Source: Denitratisoma sp. (GTDB taxonomy: Bacteria > Pseudomonadota > Gammaproteobacteria > Burkholderiales > Rhodocyclaceae). From it: 64,000 nucleotides of DNA. The notes under the pieces are model-generated. The model was not told the DNA's origin. It was given only the letters and a program-made list of their open reading frames with translations, and searched no databases. Shown piece by piece: positions 1 to 10,048 of the stretch; position 1 is the first letter of the stretch, and the number at the start of each line of letters is the position of its first letter. A program made the position numbers and the translations under genes. The DNA lies in contig JAVSMO010000001.1 of assembly GCA_032027165.1 (NCBI GenBank), positions 1,800,458 through 1,864,457 of the forward strand, read 5' to 3'.

Positions 1-1115
<1,115 letters not shown>

Positions 1116-1158
1116 TTAATTCTGCAAAGCATTAAAATTCATGGGGGTAATGCGAGCC

Positions 1159-1172
1159 TTGATTTGGGTCAA
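1159..1172 (-). promoter_or_regulatory. FNR/DNR-type box upstream of second nirS
   Basis: TTGAT-TTGG-GTCAA on the plus strand, an inverted repeat matching the ANR/DNR/FNR consensus TTGAT-N4-(A/G)TCAA. It ends 74 bp before the start of the nirS at 1-1085, a plausible distance for a class II activator position. This suggests anaerobic or NO-dependent control by a Crp/Fnr-family regulator. The match is read directly; the regulator is inferred. Confidence 0.75.
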
Positions 1173-1224
1173 GATGGGTGCGTTTAACTCTTTGATATTT
1201 CTCAATATTTGCGTATGACATTTA

Positions 1225-3045
1225 TCAATGTTTACCCGTCCCCTCCATGCCGGCCGCATTGCTTTCAGAGACAACCACAGATCCTAAGGGGTTATTGCCC
1301 CCCGCTTCCTGGCCGCGCACCAACTGCTGTTCGCGGCGCTTGCGCCGGTCGATCAAAGGCAGGCAGACCTTGTCGTTGTAGTAGATGACCTGGCAGTCCA
1401 GGCAGTAATGGCATTCATTGGCGTTGATCTCGCCGGTCGGCCGGACGGCCCGCACCGAGCAGCGGTTGGCGCAGACCTGGCAGGGCTTGCCGCATTCCTT
1501 GCGCCGCCGCAGCCACCATTCGAACAGCCGGAAGCGCCCGGGAATGGCCAGCGCCGCCCCCAGAGGACAGAGGTATTTGCAGTAGAACTTGCGGTTCACC
1601 GCCGCCAGTCCGATCAGTGCGATCGCGTAGAGGACATATTCCCATTCCCGCTGGAAGCGCATGGCGATGACCGTCTTGAACGGCTCGATCTCGGCGTACC
1701 AGGCGGCCTGGGCGATCGACTGCAGGGAGACGCCGAACAGGAGGATCAGGACGATGTACTTGAGCGCGACCAGCCGCTCATGGACGGCGTCGCTGAACTC
1801 GATCTCCGGCAGCTTCAGCTTGCGCGCCGCGATCAGGATCAGCTCCTGCAGGGCGCCGAACGGGCACAACCAGCCGCAGTAGACGCCGCGCCCCCACAGC
1901 AGCAGGGTCATGGCGACGAAGGACCAGAGGATGAACAGCATCGGATCGATGAGGAAATGTTCCCATCGGAAACCGCTCATGACGGAACCGGTGAACGTCA
2001 GGACGTTGATCACCGACAGCTGGGCGAGGCCATACCAGCCGATGAAGAACAGGGTGTAGACGTGGAAGGCGTTGCGGACGTAATTCAGAAGATTCGGATG
2101 ACGCGCCAGCCAATCCTGGAAGATCAGGATGGTGAAGAGCACCGACAGCCCGACCACCAGGACGCCGATCTCGAAAGCGCGGTTCTGCCAGATGGCGATC
2201 CAGACCGGCTCCTCCTGCGGCGGCGTCCACGTGCCCGGCTTCGCCGGCGGAGGCGAGATGGCCTGTGGCGGGAATTCGTGCGAAAGCGGCACTGCGCCGT
2301 GCACCGGGCGCGGGGTCGCTGCCGGTTTCCTTTCCTGTCTGGCGGGTTTCGTCGGCGTCTCGGCCGCAGTCGCTGCCGGGGCCGGCAAGTCTGCTGCCTT
2401 CGGCCGGACCTGCCGCTCTGGAGGGGCGTCAGGGACCGAAGGAGACGCCGGGGCTGCCACTCCGCTCGCGGGAACCGTCGCCGGCGCTGCTGCAGCGTCC
2501 TCCTTGGGGGGCGGCGGCAGTCCGGGATGGCGAATGCCGCGCGCCTCTGCCACCATCCTGGCGGAACGCATCACCGTGGCGTTCTCGACCATGACGGTGA
2601 TGGTGGCGCCGGTGATGCCGTCGATGGCGATGTGGCCTTCGCGCCTGGCGCCGATGATGACCTTGTCGAATGCGGACTTGCCCTCGTATTGGGCGACATA
2701 GCGGTTGAGCCGTTCCGGCGTGATGCCGACGGCGAGGATCGGCTCGTCGTGATTGACGATGGCCAGTCCGGCGATGCGTCCCTCGAGGTCAAGGCCGACC
2801 ATGGTGTTGATCGGCTTGCCGGAATACGCCGGAATGCGCAGCACGTCCTCGGTGAGAAAGATATAACCGATCGGCTTGCCGCCCTTGTAGACGGCGGCGG
2901 ATGGCGGCGTGCCTTCGAATCCCCCATAGGCCTCGGCATCGGGGAAGATGCTGCGCACCTGCGGATAGACGGCAGGCAGGTCGGCGGCCTGCGCCATGCC
3001 AAAGCCCAGCACAACAACACACAAGCAGAACAGCCGCGCGATCAA
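1225..3045 (-). CDS. NosR/NirI-family membrane flavo-iron-sulfur protein
   Basis: This family (NirI next to nirS, NosR next to nosZ) is a polytopic membrane protein thought to deliver electrons or support maturation of a periplasmic denitrification enzyme. The 606-residue product starts with a signal peptide (cleavage near AQAADLP). A periplasmic FMN-binding domain follows, with the DGITGAT motif around residue 140, then a Pro/Ala-rich linker (about 175-285). About five or six membrane segments carry the polyferredoxin-type motifs CGWLCPFGAL and CKYLCPLG. A cytoplasmic cysteine-rich segment (CGKPCQVC, ANRC, CHYCLDC) comes near the end. The start is a TTG with TGAGG five bases upstream; the next in-frame ATG would cut the signal peptide. 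The position between two nirS genes, with no nosZ visible, favours NirI over NosR, but the family cannot be split from sequence alone. Confidence 0.85.
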   Translation of the reverse strand: MIARLFCLCVVVLGFGMAQAADLPAVYPQVRSIFPDAEAYGGFEGTPPSAAVYKGGKPIGYIFLTEDVLRIPAYSGKPINTMVGLDLEGRIAGLAIVNHDEPILAVGITPERLNRYVAQYEGKSAFDKVIIGARREGHIAIDGITGATITVMVENATVMRSARMVAEARGIRHPGLPPPPKEDAAAAPATVPASGVAAPASPSVPDAPPERQVRPKAADLPAPAATAAETPTKPARQERKPAATPRPVHGAVPLSHEFPPQAISPPPAKPGTWTPPQEEPVWIAIWQNRAFEIGVLVVGLSVLFTILIFQDWLARHPNLLNYVRNAFHVYTLFFIGWYGLAQLSVINVLTFTGSVMSGFRWEHFLIDPMLFILWSFVAMTLLLWGRGVYCGWLCPFGALQELILIAARKLKLPEIEFSDAVHERLVALKYIVLILLFGVSLQSIAQAAWYAEIEPFKTVIAMRFQREWEYVLYAIALIGLAAVNRKFYCKYLCPLGAALAIPGRFRLFEWWLRRRKECGKPCQVCANRCSVRAVRPTGEINANECHYCLDCQVIYYNDKVCLPLIDRRKRREQQLVRGQEAGGNNPLGSVVVSESNAAGMEGTGKH

Positions 3046-3111
3046 AATAACCTCAGCAGGTTGCCGGGATTCCAGCCCGATTGCCGGCGCAGTGTATCGG
3101 GATTGCCTGTA

Positions 3112-3139
3112 AAAAACAAAAGCCGCAGACGCGGCTTTT
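3112..3139 (-). terminator. rho-independent terminator after the cupredoxin gene
   Basis: A perfect stem AAAAGCCGC / GCGGCTTTT with loop AGAC. On the minus strand it is followed by TTTTGTTTTTT. It lies 22 bp past the cupredoxin stop and before the NosR/NirI gene, so it closes the upstream nirS operon. Confidence 0.8.
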
Positions 3140-3160
3140 GATTAAGTTTGAAGCTGTCGG

Positions 3161-3496
3161 CTATTCCGTGACTTCGATTCTGCCCTTCATTTCGGGGTGC
3201 GGTCCGCAAGTATAGGGATAGCTTCCCGGCTTGTCGAAAACGCGCTGCCAGGATTCGCCGGGGAAGATCCGCTCCGACTCGAAACCGCCCGGCCCGGTGA
3301 ACAGGATCGAATGGCTGGTGCGCTTTTCGTTGTTTGTCCACTTCACCGTGGTGCCGGCCTTGACCTTCAGTTCCGCCGGATCGTACTTGTACTCCCTGAT
3401 GCCGACTTCAGCCGTCTGCGCCGATGCCGGCCAAGGCAGCATGGCCAGGAAAGTCAGTGCGCAGGGAACGGCGAGCAAGCGGATCGGCTTTCGCAT
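3161..3496 (-). CDS. secreted cupredoxin (plastocyanin/amicyanin-like)
   Basis: A small periplasmic blue-copper-type electron carrier of 111 residues. A signal peptide (MRKPIRLL to SAQT) precedes one cupredoxin domain beginning VGIREYKYDPAELKVKAG. The copper ligands are visible as His in RTSHSILF, Cys-x-x-His in YTCGPHPEMKG, and Met in the same loop, which is the pattern of amicyanin/pseudoazurin-like type 1 sites. The start at 3496 is preceded by AGGAGG; an in-frame extension up to 3871 is not protein-like. In the nirS operon it most likely passes electrons to a cd1 nitrite reductase, a role cupredoxins are known to fill; the specific partner is inference. Confidence 0.88.
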   Translation of the reverse strand: MRKPIRLLAVPCALTFLAMLPWPASAQTAEVGIREYKYDPAELKVKAGTTVKWTNNEKRTSHSILFTGPGGFESERIFPGESWQRVFDKPGSYPYTCGPHPEMKGRIEVTE

Positions 3497-3511
3497 GTGG
3501 CACCTCCTGTC

Positions 3512-3541
3512 AAAAAAACGGGGAGCTTCCGCTCCCCGTTT
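3512..3541 (-). terminator. intercistronic hairpin terminator/attenuator before the cupredoxin gene
   Basis: A perfect 11-bp stem AAACGGGGAGC / GCTCCCCGTTT with loop TTCC. On the minus strand a run of seven T follows, and the AGGAGG of the cupredoxin gene comes directly after. It should reduce read-through from the upstream cytochrome gene, or stabilise the 3' end of the upstream message. Confidence 0.7.
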
Positions 3542-3579
3542 GTTCGCCTTTCGCCGGGAGAGTTCCCGGGGCCATGCAC

Positions 3580-4443
3580 TTACTGCTTGGCCGCGGTGAT
3601 GTCGGCCTTGGCGTCTATGCCCAGCGTGTAGCCGAGCGAGACATGATGGAAACGGCCGCTGGTGTGGTCGTCGTGGATGGCGAAGCCGATGTTGTAGGTC
3701 TTGCCGGCCGCCATGGCGATATCGCCCTCGCCGCCGGCGAGCTTGCGCGTGAAGGTGACGACCCACTCGTCGCCCTTCTTCTCGCCCTTGGCATCGGCCA
3801 GGGCCTTGCCGCCGTCCATCACGCGCTTGTCGGCGACGTAGCCGTCGTGCTTGGCGCCCTTGCTGGTCCACTGGATCAGGTCGTAGAACTTGCCGCCCTT
3901 GACGTCGCCGCCGACAACGTACTTGGTCTTCTTGTCGTCCTTGCCGTCGGGCATGGTGCGGGCATCCTGGTGACAGGTTTCCCAGCAGCCGGAGAGGTTG
4001 GCGCGCTCGATCTTGTTGTCCTCGAACATCACCGCCAGCTTGACCTGATTGTCCTTGTCCATCTTCTCCGCGCCGCCTGCCGGCTGCTTCCAGGAGAAGC
4101 GCAGGTACAGGTTGGTGCCGTCATGCGCGGCCTGCACCGTGACCGGAATCGAGCCGGCCTTGCCCTTGATCGGCTTCGGCTCGATCTTCTGGCCGGTTGC
4201 CATCTTCTTGCCCATGTCGGCGGCTTCCTCGTCGTGGCAGGCGGCGCAGGTCTCGCCCTTGCGCAGGCCCTTGGCGCCGCCATGCTCGGTGCCCTTGGTG
4301 ATCCATTCGATCGGGGAAACGCCCGGATAGAAGATGGTGATCTTCTTGCCCGGCGCCTTGCTCCAGTCGGGGGCGGCCATTGCGGCGCCCGCACCCAACG
4401 CGAACACCAAGCCGACGGCGGAAGCGGTGATCAGTTTTTGCAT
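3580..4443 (-). CDS. periplasmic haem protein with ethylbenzene-dehydrogenase-type (EB_dh) domain
   Basis: 287 residues with a signal peptide (MQKLITAS to AMAA). A conventional c-type haem motif CAACH lies near residue 70, in a segment KGETCAACHDEEAADMG. A second cysteine/histidine motif, CWETCH (CX3CH), lies near residue 155. The C-terminal part (VTVQAAHDGTNLYLRFSW; NIGFAIHDDHTSGRFHHVSLG) resembles the haem-binding gamma-subunit fold of ethylbenzene dehydrogenase/DMSO reductase relatives. The start is the ATG at 4443 with AAGGAG seven bases upstream; a TTG two codons earlier is less likely. It sits between the tetrahaem cytochrome and the cupredoxin in the nirS operon, so a role as electron carrier to nitrite reductase is likely. 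The exact partner is unknown. Confidence 0.75.
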   Translation of the reverse strand: MQKLITASAVGLVFALGAGAAMAAPDWSKAPGKKITIFYPGVSPIEWITKGTEHGGAKGLRKGETCAACHDEEAADMGKKMATGQKIEPKPIKGKAGSIPVTVQAAHDGTNLYLRFSWKQPAGGAEKMDKDNQVKLAVMFEDNKIERANLSGCWETCHQDARTMPDGKDDKKTKYVVGGDVKGGKFYDLIQWTSKGAKHDGYVADKRVMDGGKALADAKGEKKGDEWVVTFTRKLAGGEGDIAMAAGKTYNIGFAIHDDHTSGRFHHVSLGYTLGIDAKADITAAKQ

Positions 4444-4517
4444 GGTCAACTCCTTGGTAACAGGTAAATCGGCTATTCAAGTATAGAACGAATCGAAACT
4501 CCGGAAGATGACAGGTC

Positions 4518-5114
4518 TTACTCCTCGTCGTCTTCCTTCATGCCCTTGGGCTTCTGGTGGGCGATGCCCTTGTGGCAGTCGATGCAGGTCTCGCCGTCGC
4601 GCTGCGCCAGCTCGTGCTGCTTCCTCGCCCGCGGCTTCTGCACCTCGCTGTTCATGCCCTCGAAGCCGTGGCAGTTGCGGCACTCGCGCGAGTCCGACGC
4701 CTTCATGCGCCGCCATTCGTTCTGCGCCAGCTCCAGGCGCTTGGCCTCGAACTTCTCCGGCGTGTCGATGGTGCCCATCGCCTTGCCGTAGAGCTCCTTC
4801 GTGGCCTGGATCTTGCGCGCCACCTTGTGCACCCAGTCCTTCGGCACGTGGCAGTCGGAGCAGATGGCGCGCACGCCGGTGCGGTTCTGGTAATGGATGG
4901 TCTTCTTGTATTCCTGATAGACCGTGTCGCGCATCTCGTGGCAGGAGATGCAGAACTCCAGCGTATTGGTCGCCTCCATCGCGGTGTTGAAACCGCCCCA
5001 GAAGACGATGCCGGAGAAAAAGCCGACCACCAGCAGGGTCAGCAGGGAGTATTTGGCGCTGGGCTGGCGCAGTCGGCGCCAGAGGCCACCATTTGAGGAA
5101 TTCGCGTCGGACAT
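4518..5114 (-). CDS. NapC/NirT-family tetrahaem cytochrome c
   Basis: A membrane-anchored quinol dehydrogenase that hands electrons from the quinol pool to periplasmic reductases. The 198-residue product has one N-terminal membrane anchor (about residues 22-42) without a cleavage site. Four CXXCH motifs follow: CISCH, CSDCH, CRNCH and CIDCH, the count and spacing of NapC/NirT. A charged tail ends the protein. It lies directly downstream of the complete nirS, where nirT is found in other denitrifiers, so NirT is the likeliest role. NapC is less likely because no nap genes are visible. Confidence 0.9.
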   Translation of the reverse strand: MSDANSSNGGLWRRLRQPSAKYSLLTLLVVGFFSGIVFWGGFNTAMEATNTLEFCISCHEMRDTVYQEYKKTIHYQNRTGVRAICSDCHVPKDWVHKVARKIQATKELYGKAMGTIDTPEKFEAKRLELAQNEWRRMKASDSRECRNCHGFEGMNSEVQKPRARKQHELAQRDGETCIDCHKGIAHQKPKGMKEDDEE

Positions 5115-5153
5115 GGATCAGTCCAATCAAAAAGACTCGGTCCCAACAAACAC

Positions 5154-5174
5154 CCGGGGGCGCTGGGCCCCCGG
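5154..5174 (-). terminator. GC-rich intergenic hairpin between nirS and the tetrahaem cytochrome gene
   Basis: CCGGGGGC and GCCCCCGG form a perfect 8-bp stem with a 5-base loop. On the minus strand it is followed by GTGTTTGTT, a weak T-rich run. It is more likely a partial terminator or message-stability hairpin than a full stop, since the downstream gene is probably co-transcribed. Confidence 0.45.
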
Positions 5175-5196
5175 TATGTCTTGCTGCTTGCAGCGG

Positions 5197-6900
5197 TCAG
5201 TAGATGTCGTGCTGCGTGTTGTAGACGTTGAACTTGCCGGTCGGGGTGATCATCTTCGGATCGGTGATCACCTTCTTCACGGCGAGGGTCTTGTCGTCAT
5301 ACACCACGATGGCCGACTGGTCGGTCTTGCCGCCCCAGAGAGAGATCCAGACCTCGGAGCCATCCGCGCTGTACTCGGGATGCACGGCGCGCTTGATCGC
5401 CTTGGTCTCCGGCAGGCCGGAATCCTTGGCGACGTTGATGATCTTCTTCGGCTTGGACAGGTCCGCCATGTCCCACACCGCCACGGATTCGGCAACGGCC
5501 TTCTCCGGGTTCTGCGGCGCATCGGCCCAGAAATGCTTGGACTTCGGATGGGTCTTGACGAACAGGTTGCCCGGCACGTGCTTCATTTCCTGGACGACCT
5601 TCCAGTTGTACTGCTTGTACTGCTTGTATTTCGGATTGTCCGACGGCGTGCTGATCAGCGTCACGACATCGGCGCCGAGGTGGCCGGTCGCCCAGACGGG
5701 TCCGAATTTCGGATGCACGAAGTTGGCGCCGCGGCCCGGGTGCGGGATCTTGGCCGTGTCGATCAACGCGGCCAGCTTGCCGGTCTTGGTGTCCACTGCA
5801 GCAATCTTGTTGGAGGCGTTGGCCGCCACCAGGAAGTACCGCTTGGAGGCGTCCCAGCCGCCGTCATGCAGGAACTTGGCCGACTCGATGGTGGTGGTCT
5901 TCAGGTTCTTGATGTCGCTGTAGTCCACCAGCAGGATCTGGCCGGTTTCCTTGATGTTGACGACCCACTCCGGCTTGATCTCGGACGAGACGATCGAGGC
6001 CACGCGCGGCTCGGGGTGGTACTCGCCGTCCACCGTCATGCCGCGGGTGCTGACGACCTTGAGCGGCTTGAGGGTGTCGCCTTCCATGATCACGTACTGG
6101 GGCGGCCAGTAGGAGCCGGCAATGGCGTACTTGTCGTCGTAGCCCTTGAACTTGGAGGTATCCACCGAGCGGGCGTCGAAGCCGACCTTCAGTTCGGCCA
6201 CGACCGCGGGCTTCTCCATCCACAGGTCGATCAGGCTGAGACGGCCGTCGCGGCCGATCACATACACATAGCGGCCCGACTTCGACAGGCGGGAGATGTG
6301 TACCGCGTAACCGGTCTTGACGATGCTGCGGATTTCCTTGGTGTCGCCGTCGATGAGGGCGACTTCGCCGGTATCGCGCAGGGTCACCGAGAACATGTTC
6401 TTCAGGTTGAACTTGTTCATCTGCTTGGTCGGGCGATCCTTGACCGGCACGATCACCTTCCAGGAGTCCATGGTCTCCTTGAAGCTGTACTCGGGCGGCA
6501 CATCCGGCGTGGTCTGGATGTATTTCGCCATCAGGGCGATCTCTTCCTTGGTCAGGATGTCGTCGAAGTTGACCATCCCGCCCTCGGTACCGTAGCCGAT
6601 GATCTTCTCGAGCCGGTTCTGGCCGAGCTTGAGCGTGCCGCCTTCCTGGGTCGATCCGTCGGGCAGCTTCTTGCTCCAGTGGGGCTCGAGGTTCTTGCCC
6701 GTCGCGCCCTTGCGCAGCACGCCGTGACAGCCGGCGCAGCGCTCGAAGTAGATCTTCTTGGCGGCCGCCTTTTCATCGGCCGTCAGCGTAGGGGCCGCCG
6801 CCGGAGCCTGTTGTGCAAAGGCGACGTTGCACAGGCCGGCCACCGCCAGAGGCAGCGCCGCCAGACGCAGGGAACCGGAAATTGAGTTGCGCTTCTTCAT
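5197..6900 (-). CDS. nirS: cytochrome cd1 nitrite reductase (complete)
   Basis: Nitric-oxide-forming nitrite reductase of the periplasm, 567 residues. A signal peptide (to NVAFAQQ) precedes the c-haem domain with CAGCH at residues 55-59. The eight-bladed d1-haem propeller follows, with family motifs [44 protein letters not shown] and VKTHPKSKHFWAD. The last two contain the histidines expected over the d1 haem. The start is the ATG at 6900, preceded by GAGGGAGAAAAG; a 38-residue in-frame extension to 7014 would overlap the FNR box and is rejected. It heads a minus-strand operon with the tetrahaem cytochrome, the EB_dh-type protein and the cupredoxin. d1-haem biosynthesis genes are not in this window. 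Confidence 0.97.
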   Translation of the reverse strand: MKKRNSISGSLRLAALPLAVAGLCNVAFAQQAPAAAPTLTADEKAAAKKIYFERCAGCHGVLRKGATGKNLEPHWSKKLPDGSTQEGGTLKLGQNRLEKIIGYGTEGGMVNFDDILTKEEIALMAKYIQTTPDVPPEYSFKETMDSWKVIVPVKDRPTKQMNKFNLKNMFSVTLRDTGEVALIDGDTKEIRSIVKTGYAVHISRLSKSGRYVYVIGRDGRLSLIDLWMEKPAVVAELKVGFDARSVDTSKFKGYDDKYAIAGSYWPPQYVIMEGDTLKPLKVVSTRGMTVDGEYHPEPRVASIVSSEIKPEWVVNIKETGQILLVDYSDIKNLKTTTIESAKFLHDGGWDASKRYFLVAANASNKIAAVDTKTGKLAALIDTAKIPHPGRGANFVHPKFGPVWATGHLGADVVTLISTPSDNPKYKQYKQYNWKVVQEMKHVPGNLFVKTHPKSKHFWADAPQNPEKAVAESVAVWDMADLSKPKKIINVAKDSGLPETKAIKRAVHPEYSADGSEVWISLWGGKTDQSAIVVYDDKTLAVKKVITDPKMITPTGKFNVYNTQHDIY

Positions 6901-7000
6901 ACTTTTCTCCCTCAACGAAGAACCAGGTAAATGGAAAGAGCCCAAAAAATATACGGCTTTTGTGCTGAGCGAAGATTCTGCCGAATAGGATCTTGCTTCC

Positions 7001-7014
7001 TTGATTTTTATCAA
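7001..7014 (-). promoter_or_regulatory. perfect FNR/DNR box upstream of nirS operon
   Basis: TTGAT-TTTT-ATCAA is a perfect 14-bp FNR-type palindrome ending 101 bp before the nirS start. It implies anaerobic and probably NO-dependent activation by a Crp/Fnr-family regulator (DNR/NnrR/FNR). Confidence 0.85.
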
Positions 7015-7109
7015 ACTAAACGCACGTCTGCAGCCAAACCGAGACCATTCTCAGCATAGGTCAAGAAATGGATGTTGCGAGAAGAAAAATTGATCGGAAT
7101 GGGGCTGAT

Positions 7110-7246
7110 GGTGCCGGGAGGGGGAGTCGAACCCCCACACTGTTTCCAGCGGCGGATTTTGGCTCCGGCCGGCCTTCGGCCTTAACCTGCTGCGCAGGTT
7201 AGCCTGCGCCGCAACAAGCCGCTGCGCGGCGTGTTGTGAGTCCGCT
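7110..7246 (-). pseudogene. degenerate partial tRNA-Leu copy split by a palindromic insert
   Basis: Positions 7110-7161 repeat 7254-7305 exactly: CCA end, acceptor 3' strand, T arm, variable arm and 3' half of the anticodon stem-loop of the neighbouring tRNA-Leu. At 7162-7237 about 76 bp unrelated to tRNA intervene, made of back-to-back inverted repeats (GGCCTTCGGCC, AACCTGCTGCGCAGGTT, GCCGCTGCGCGGC). The 9-mer GAGTCCGCT at 7238-7246 then resumes the anticodon-stem sequence, after which similarity ends. The copy lacks the D arm and 5' acceptor strand and cannot fold into a tRNA. Confidence 0.75.
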
Positions 7247-7253
7247 TGAACCG

Positions 7254-7340
7254 TGGTGCCGGGAGGGGGAGTCGAACCCCCACACTGTTTCCAGCGGCGG
7301 ATTTTGAGTCCGCTGCGTCTACCGATTCCGCCATCCCGGC
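7254..7340 (-). tRNA. tRNA-Leu (anticodon CAA)
   Basis: The minus strand folds as a class II tRNA. The acceptor stem is GCCGGGA/TCCCGGC, the D arm follows, the anticodon stem is GCGGA/TCCGC around loop CTCAAAA (anticodon CAA, reading UUG), the variable arm is long, and the T arm is GGGGGTTCGACTCCCCC. The 3' CCA is encoded (7254-7256). Length is 84 nt without CCA. Confidence 0.95.
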
Positions 7341-7447
7341 CGGGGATGCGCCTTGCGGCGTTCTGCTTCTGAAGCCAACCCGCGTAGAATGGCGGGCCGT
7401 AAAGAGCCGGCATTATCCCGCATCCGGCACCCTCGAATCAAACTTAA

Positions 7448-9575
<2,128 letters not shown>

Positions 9576-9598
9576 GCCGGGCCGAGCGGCCAGGCTGT

Positions 9599-9604
9599 TA
9601 TAAT
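9599..9604 (+). promoter_or_regulatory. -10 element (TATAAT) before yajC
   Basis: Consensus TATAAT in the context GTTATAATTTCG, 35 bp before the yajC GTG start. No good -35 hexamer is seen. The same 12-base context recurs at 14697-14708 before the GST gene. Confidence 0.45.
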
Positions 9605-9638
9605 TTCGCGATTTTTCAAACCTCTCACGGAGACAAAC

Positions 9639-9968
9639 GTGCTGATTTCCAATGCCTGGGCGCAAGCGGCGCCTGCTGCCGGCGACGCGGCCGGCGGCCT
9701 GATGGGCATGCTGCCCATCCTCCTGATGTTCGTCGTGCTGTGGTTCCTCATGATCCGGCCGCAGATGAAGCGAGCCAAGGAGCACAAGGCCATGGTGGAG
9801 GCCATGCAGAAGGGCGACGAGGTGCTGACCAACGGCGGCATCGCCGGCCGCATCACCAAGGTGGGCGAAACCTACGTCGGCCTCGAGATCGCGGAGAACG
9901 TCGAGATTTCGATCCAGAAGAATGCCGTCACGGCCATCCTGCCCAAGGGCACCCTGAAAACTTTGTGA
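9639..9968 (+). CDS. yajC: preprotein translocase accessory subunit YajC
   Basis: YajC is a small inner-membrane partner of the SecDF complex. The 109-residue product has one hydrophobic segment (LPILLMFVVLWFLMIRPQMKRAK), whose end IRPQ and basic continuation are diagnostic. A soluble domain follows with GDEVLTNGGIAGRITKVG. The start codon is GTG at 9639, supported by CACGGAGA upstream. The genes secD and secF follow. Confidence 0.95.
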   Translation: MLISNAWAQAAPAAGDAAGGLMGMLPILLMFVVLWFLMIRPQMKRAKEHKAMVEAMQKGDEVLTNGGIAGRITKVGETYVGLEIAENVEISIQKNAVTAILPKGTLKTL

Positions 9969-10047
9969 GGGGCGAGGAGTGGTGAGGCGCGGGGAGCCGC
10001 CCTCGCGCCGACATTCTCCTCACTCCTGACTCCCAACTCCTCACGGA
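9966..10047. repeat. GA-rich/CT-rich foldback intergenic segment
   Basis: Between yajC and secD a G/A-rich half (GAGGGGCGAGGAGTGGTGAGG) faces a C/T-rich half ending CCTCACTCCTGACTCCC and CTCCTCAC, forming an imperfect inverted repeat. No promoter or coding potential is evident. It may stabilise or partly terminate the message, or be a dispersed repeat. Confidence 0.35.
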
Positions 10048-10048
10048 C

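Noticed and set aside
7110-7340. Direct repeat of a tRNA 3' end read as attL/attR of an integrated element
   Set aside because: Only about 90 bp separate the repeats, with no integrase or cargo; the interval is palindromic repeat DNA.
9966-10047. GA/CT-rich intergenic segment as riboswitch or small RNA
   Set aside because: The fold is imperfect and no known riboswitch core is seen; listed only as a repeat.
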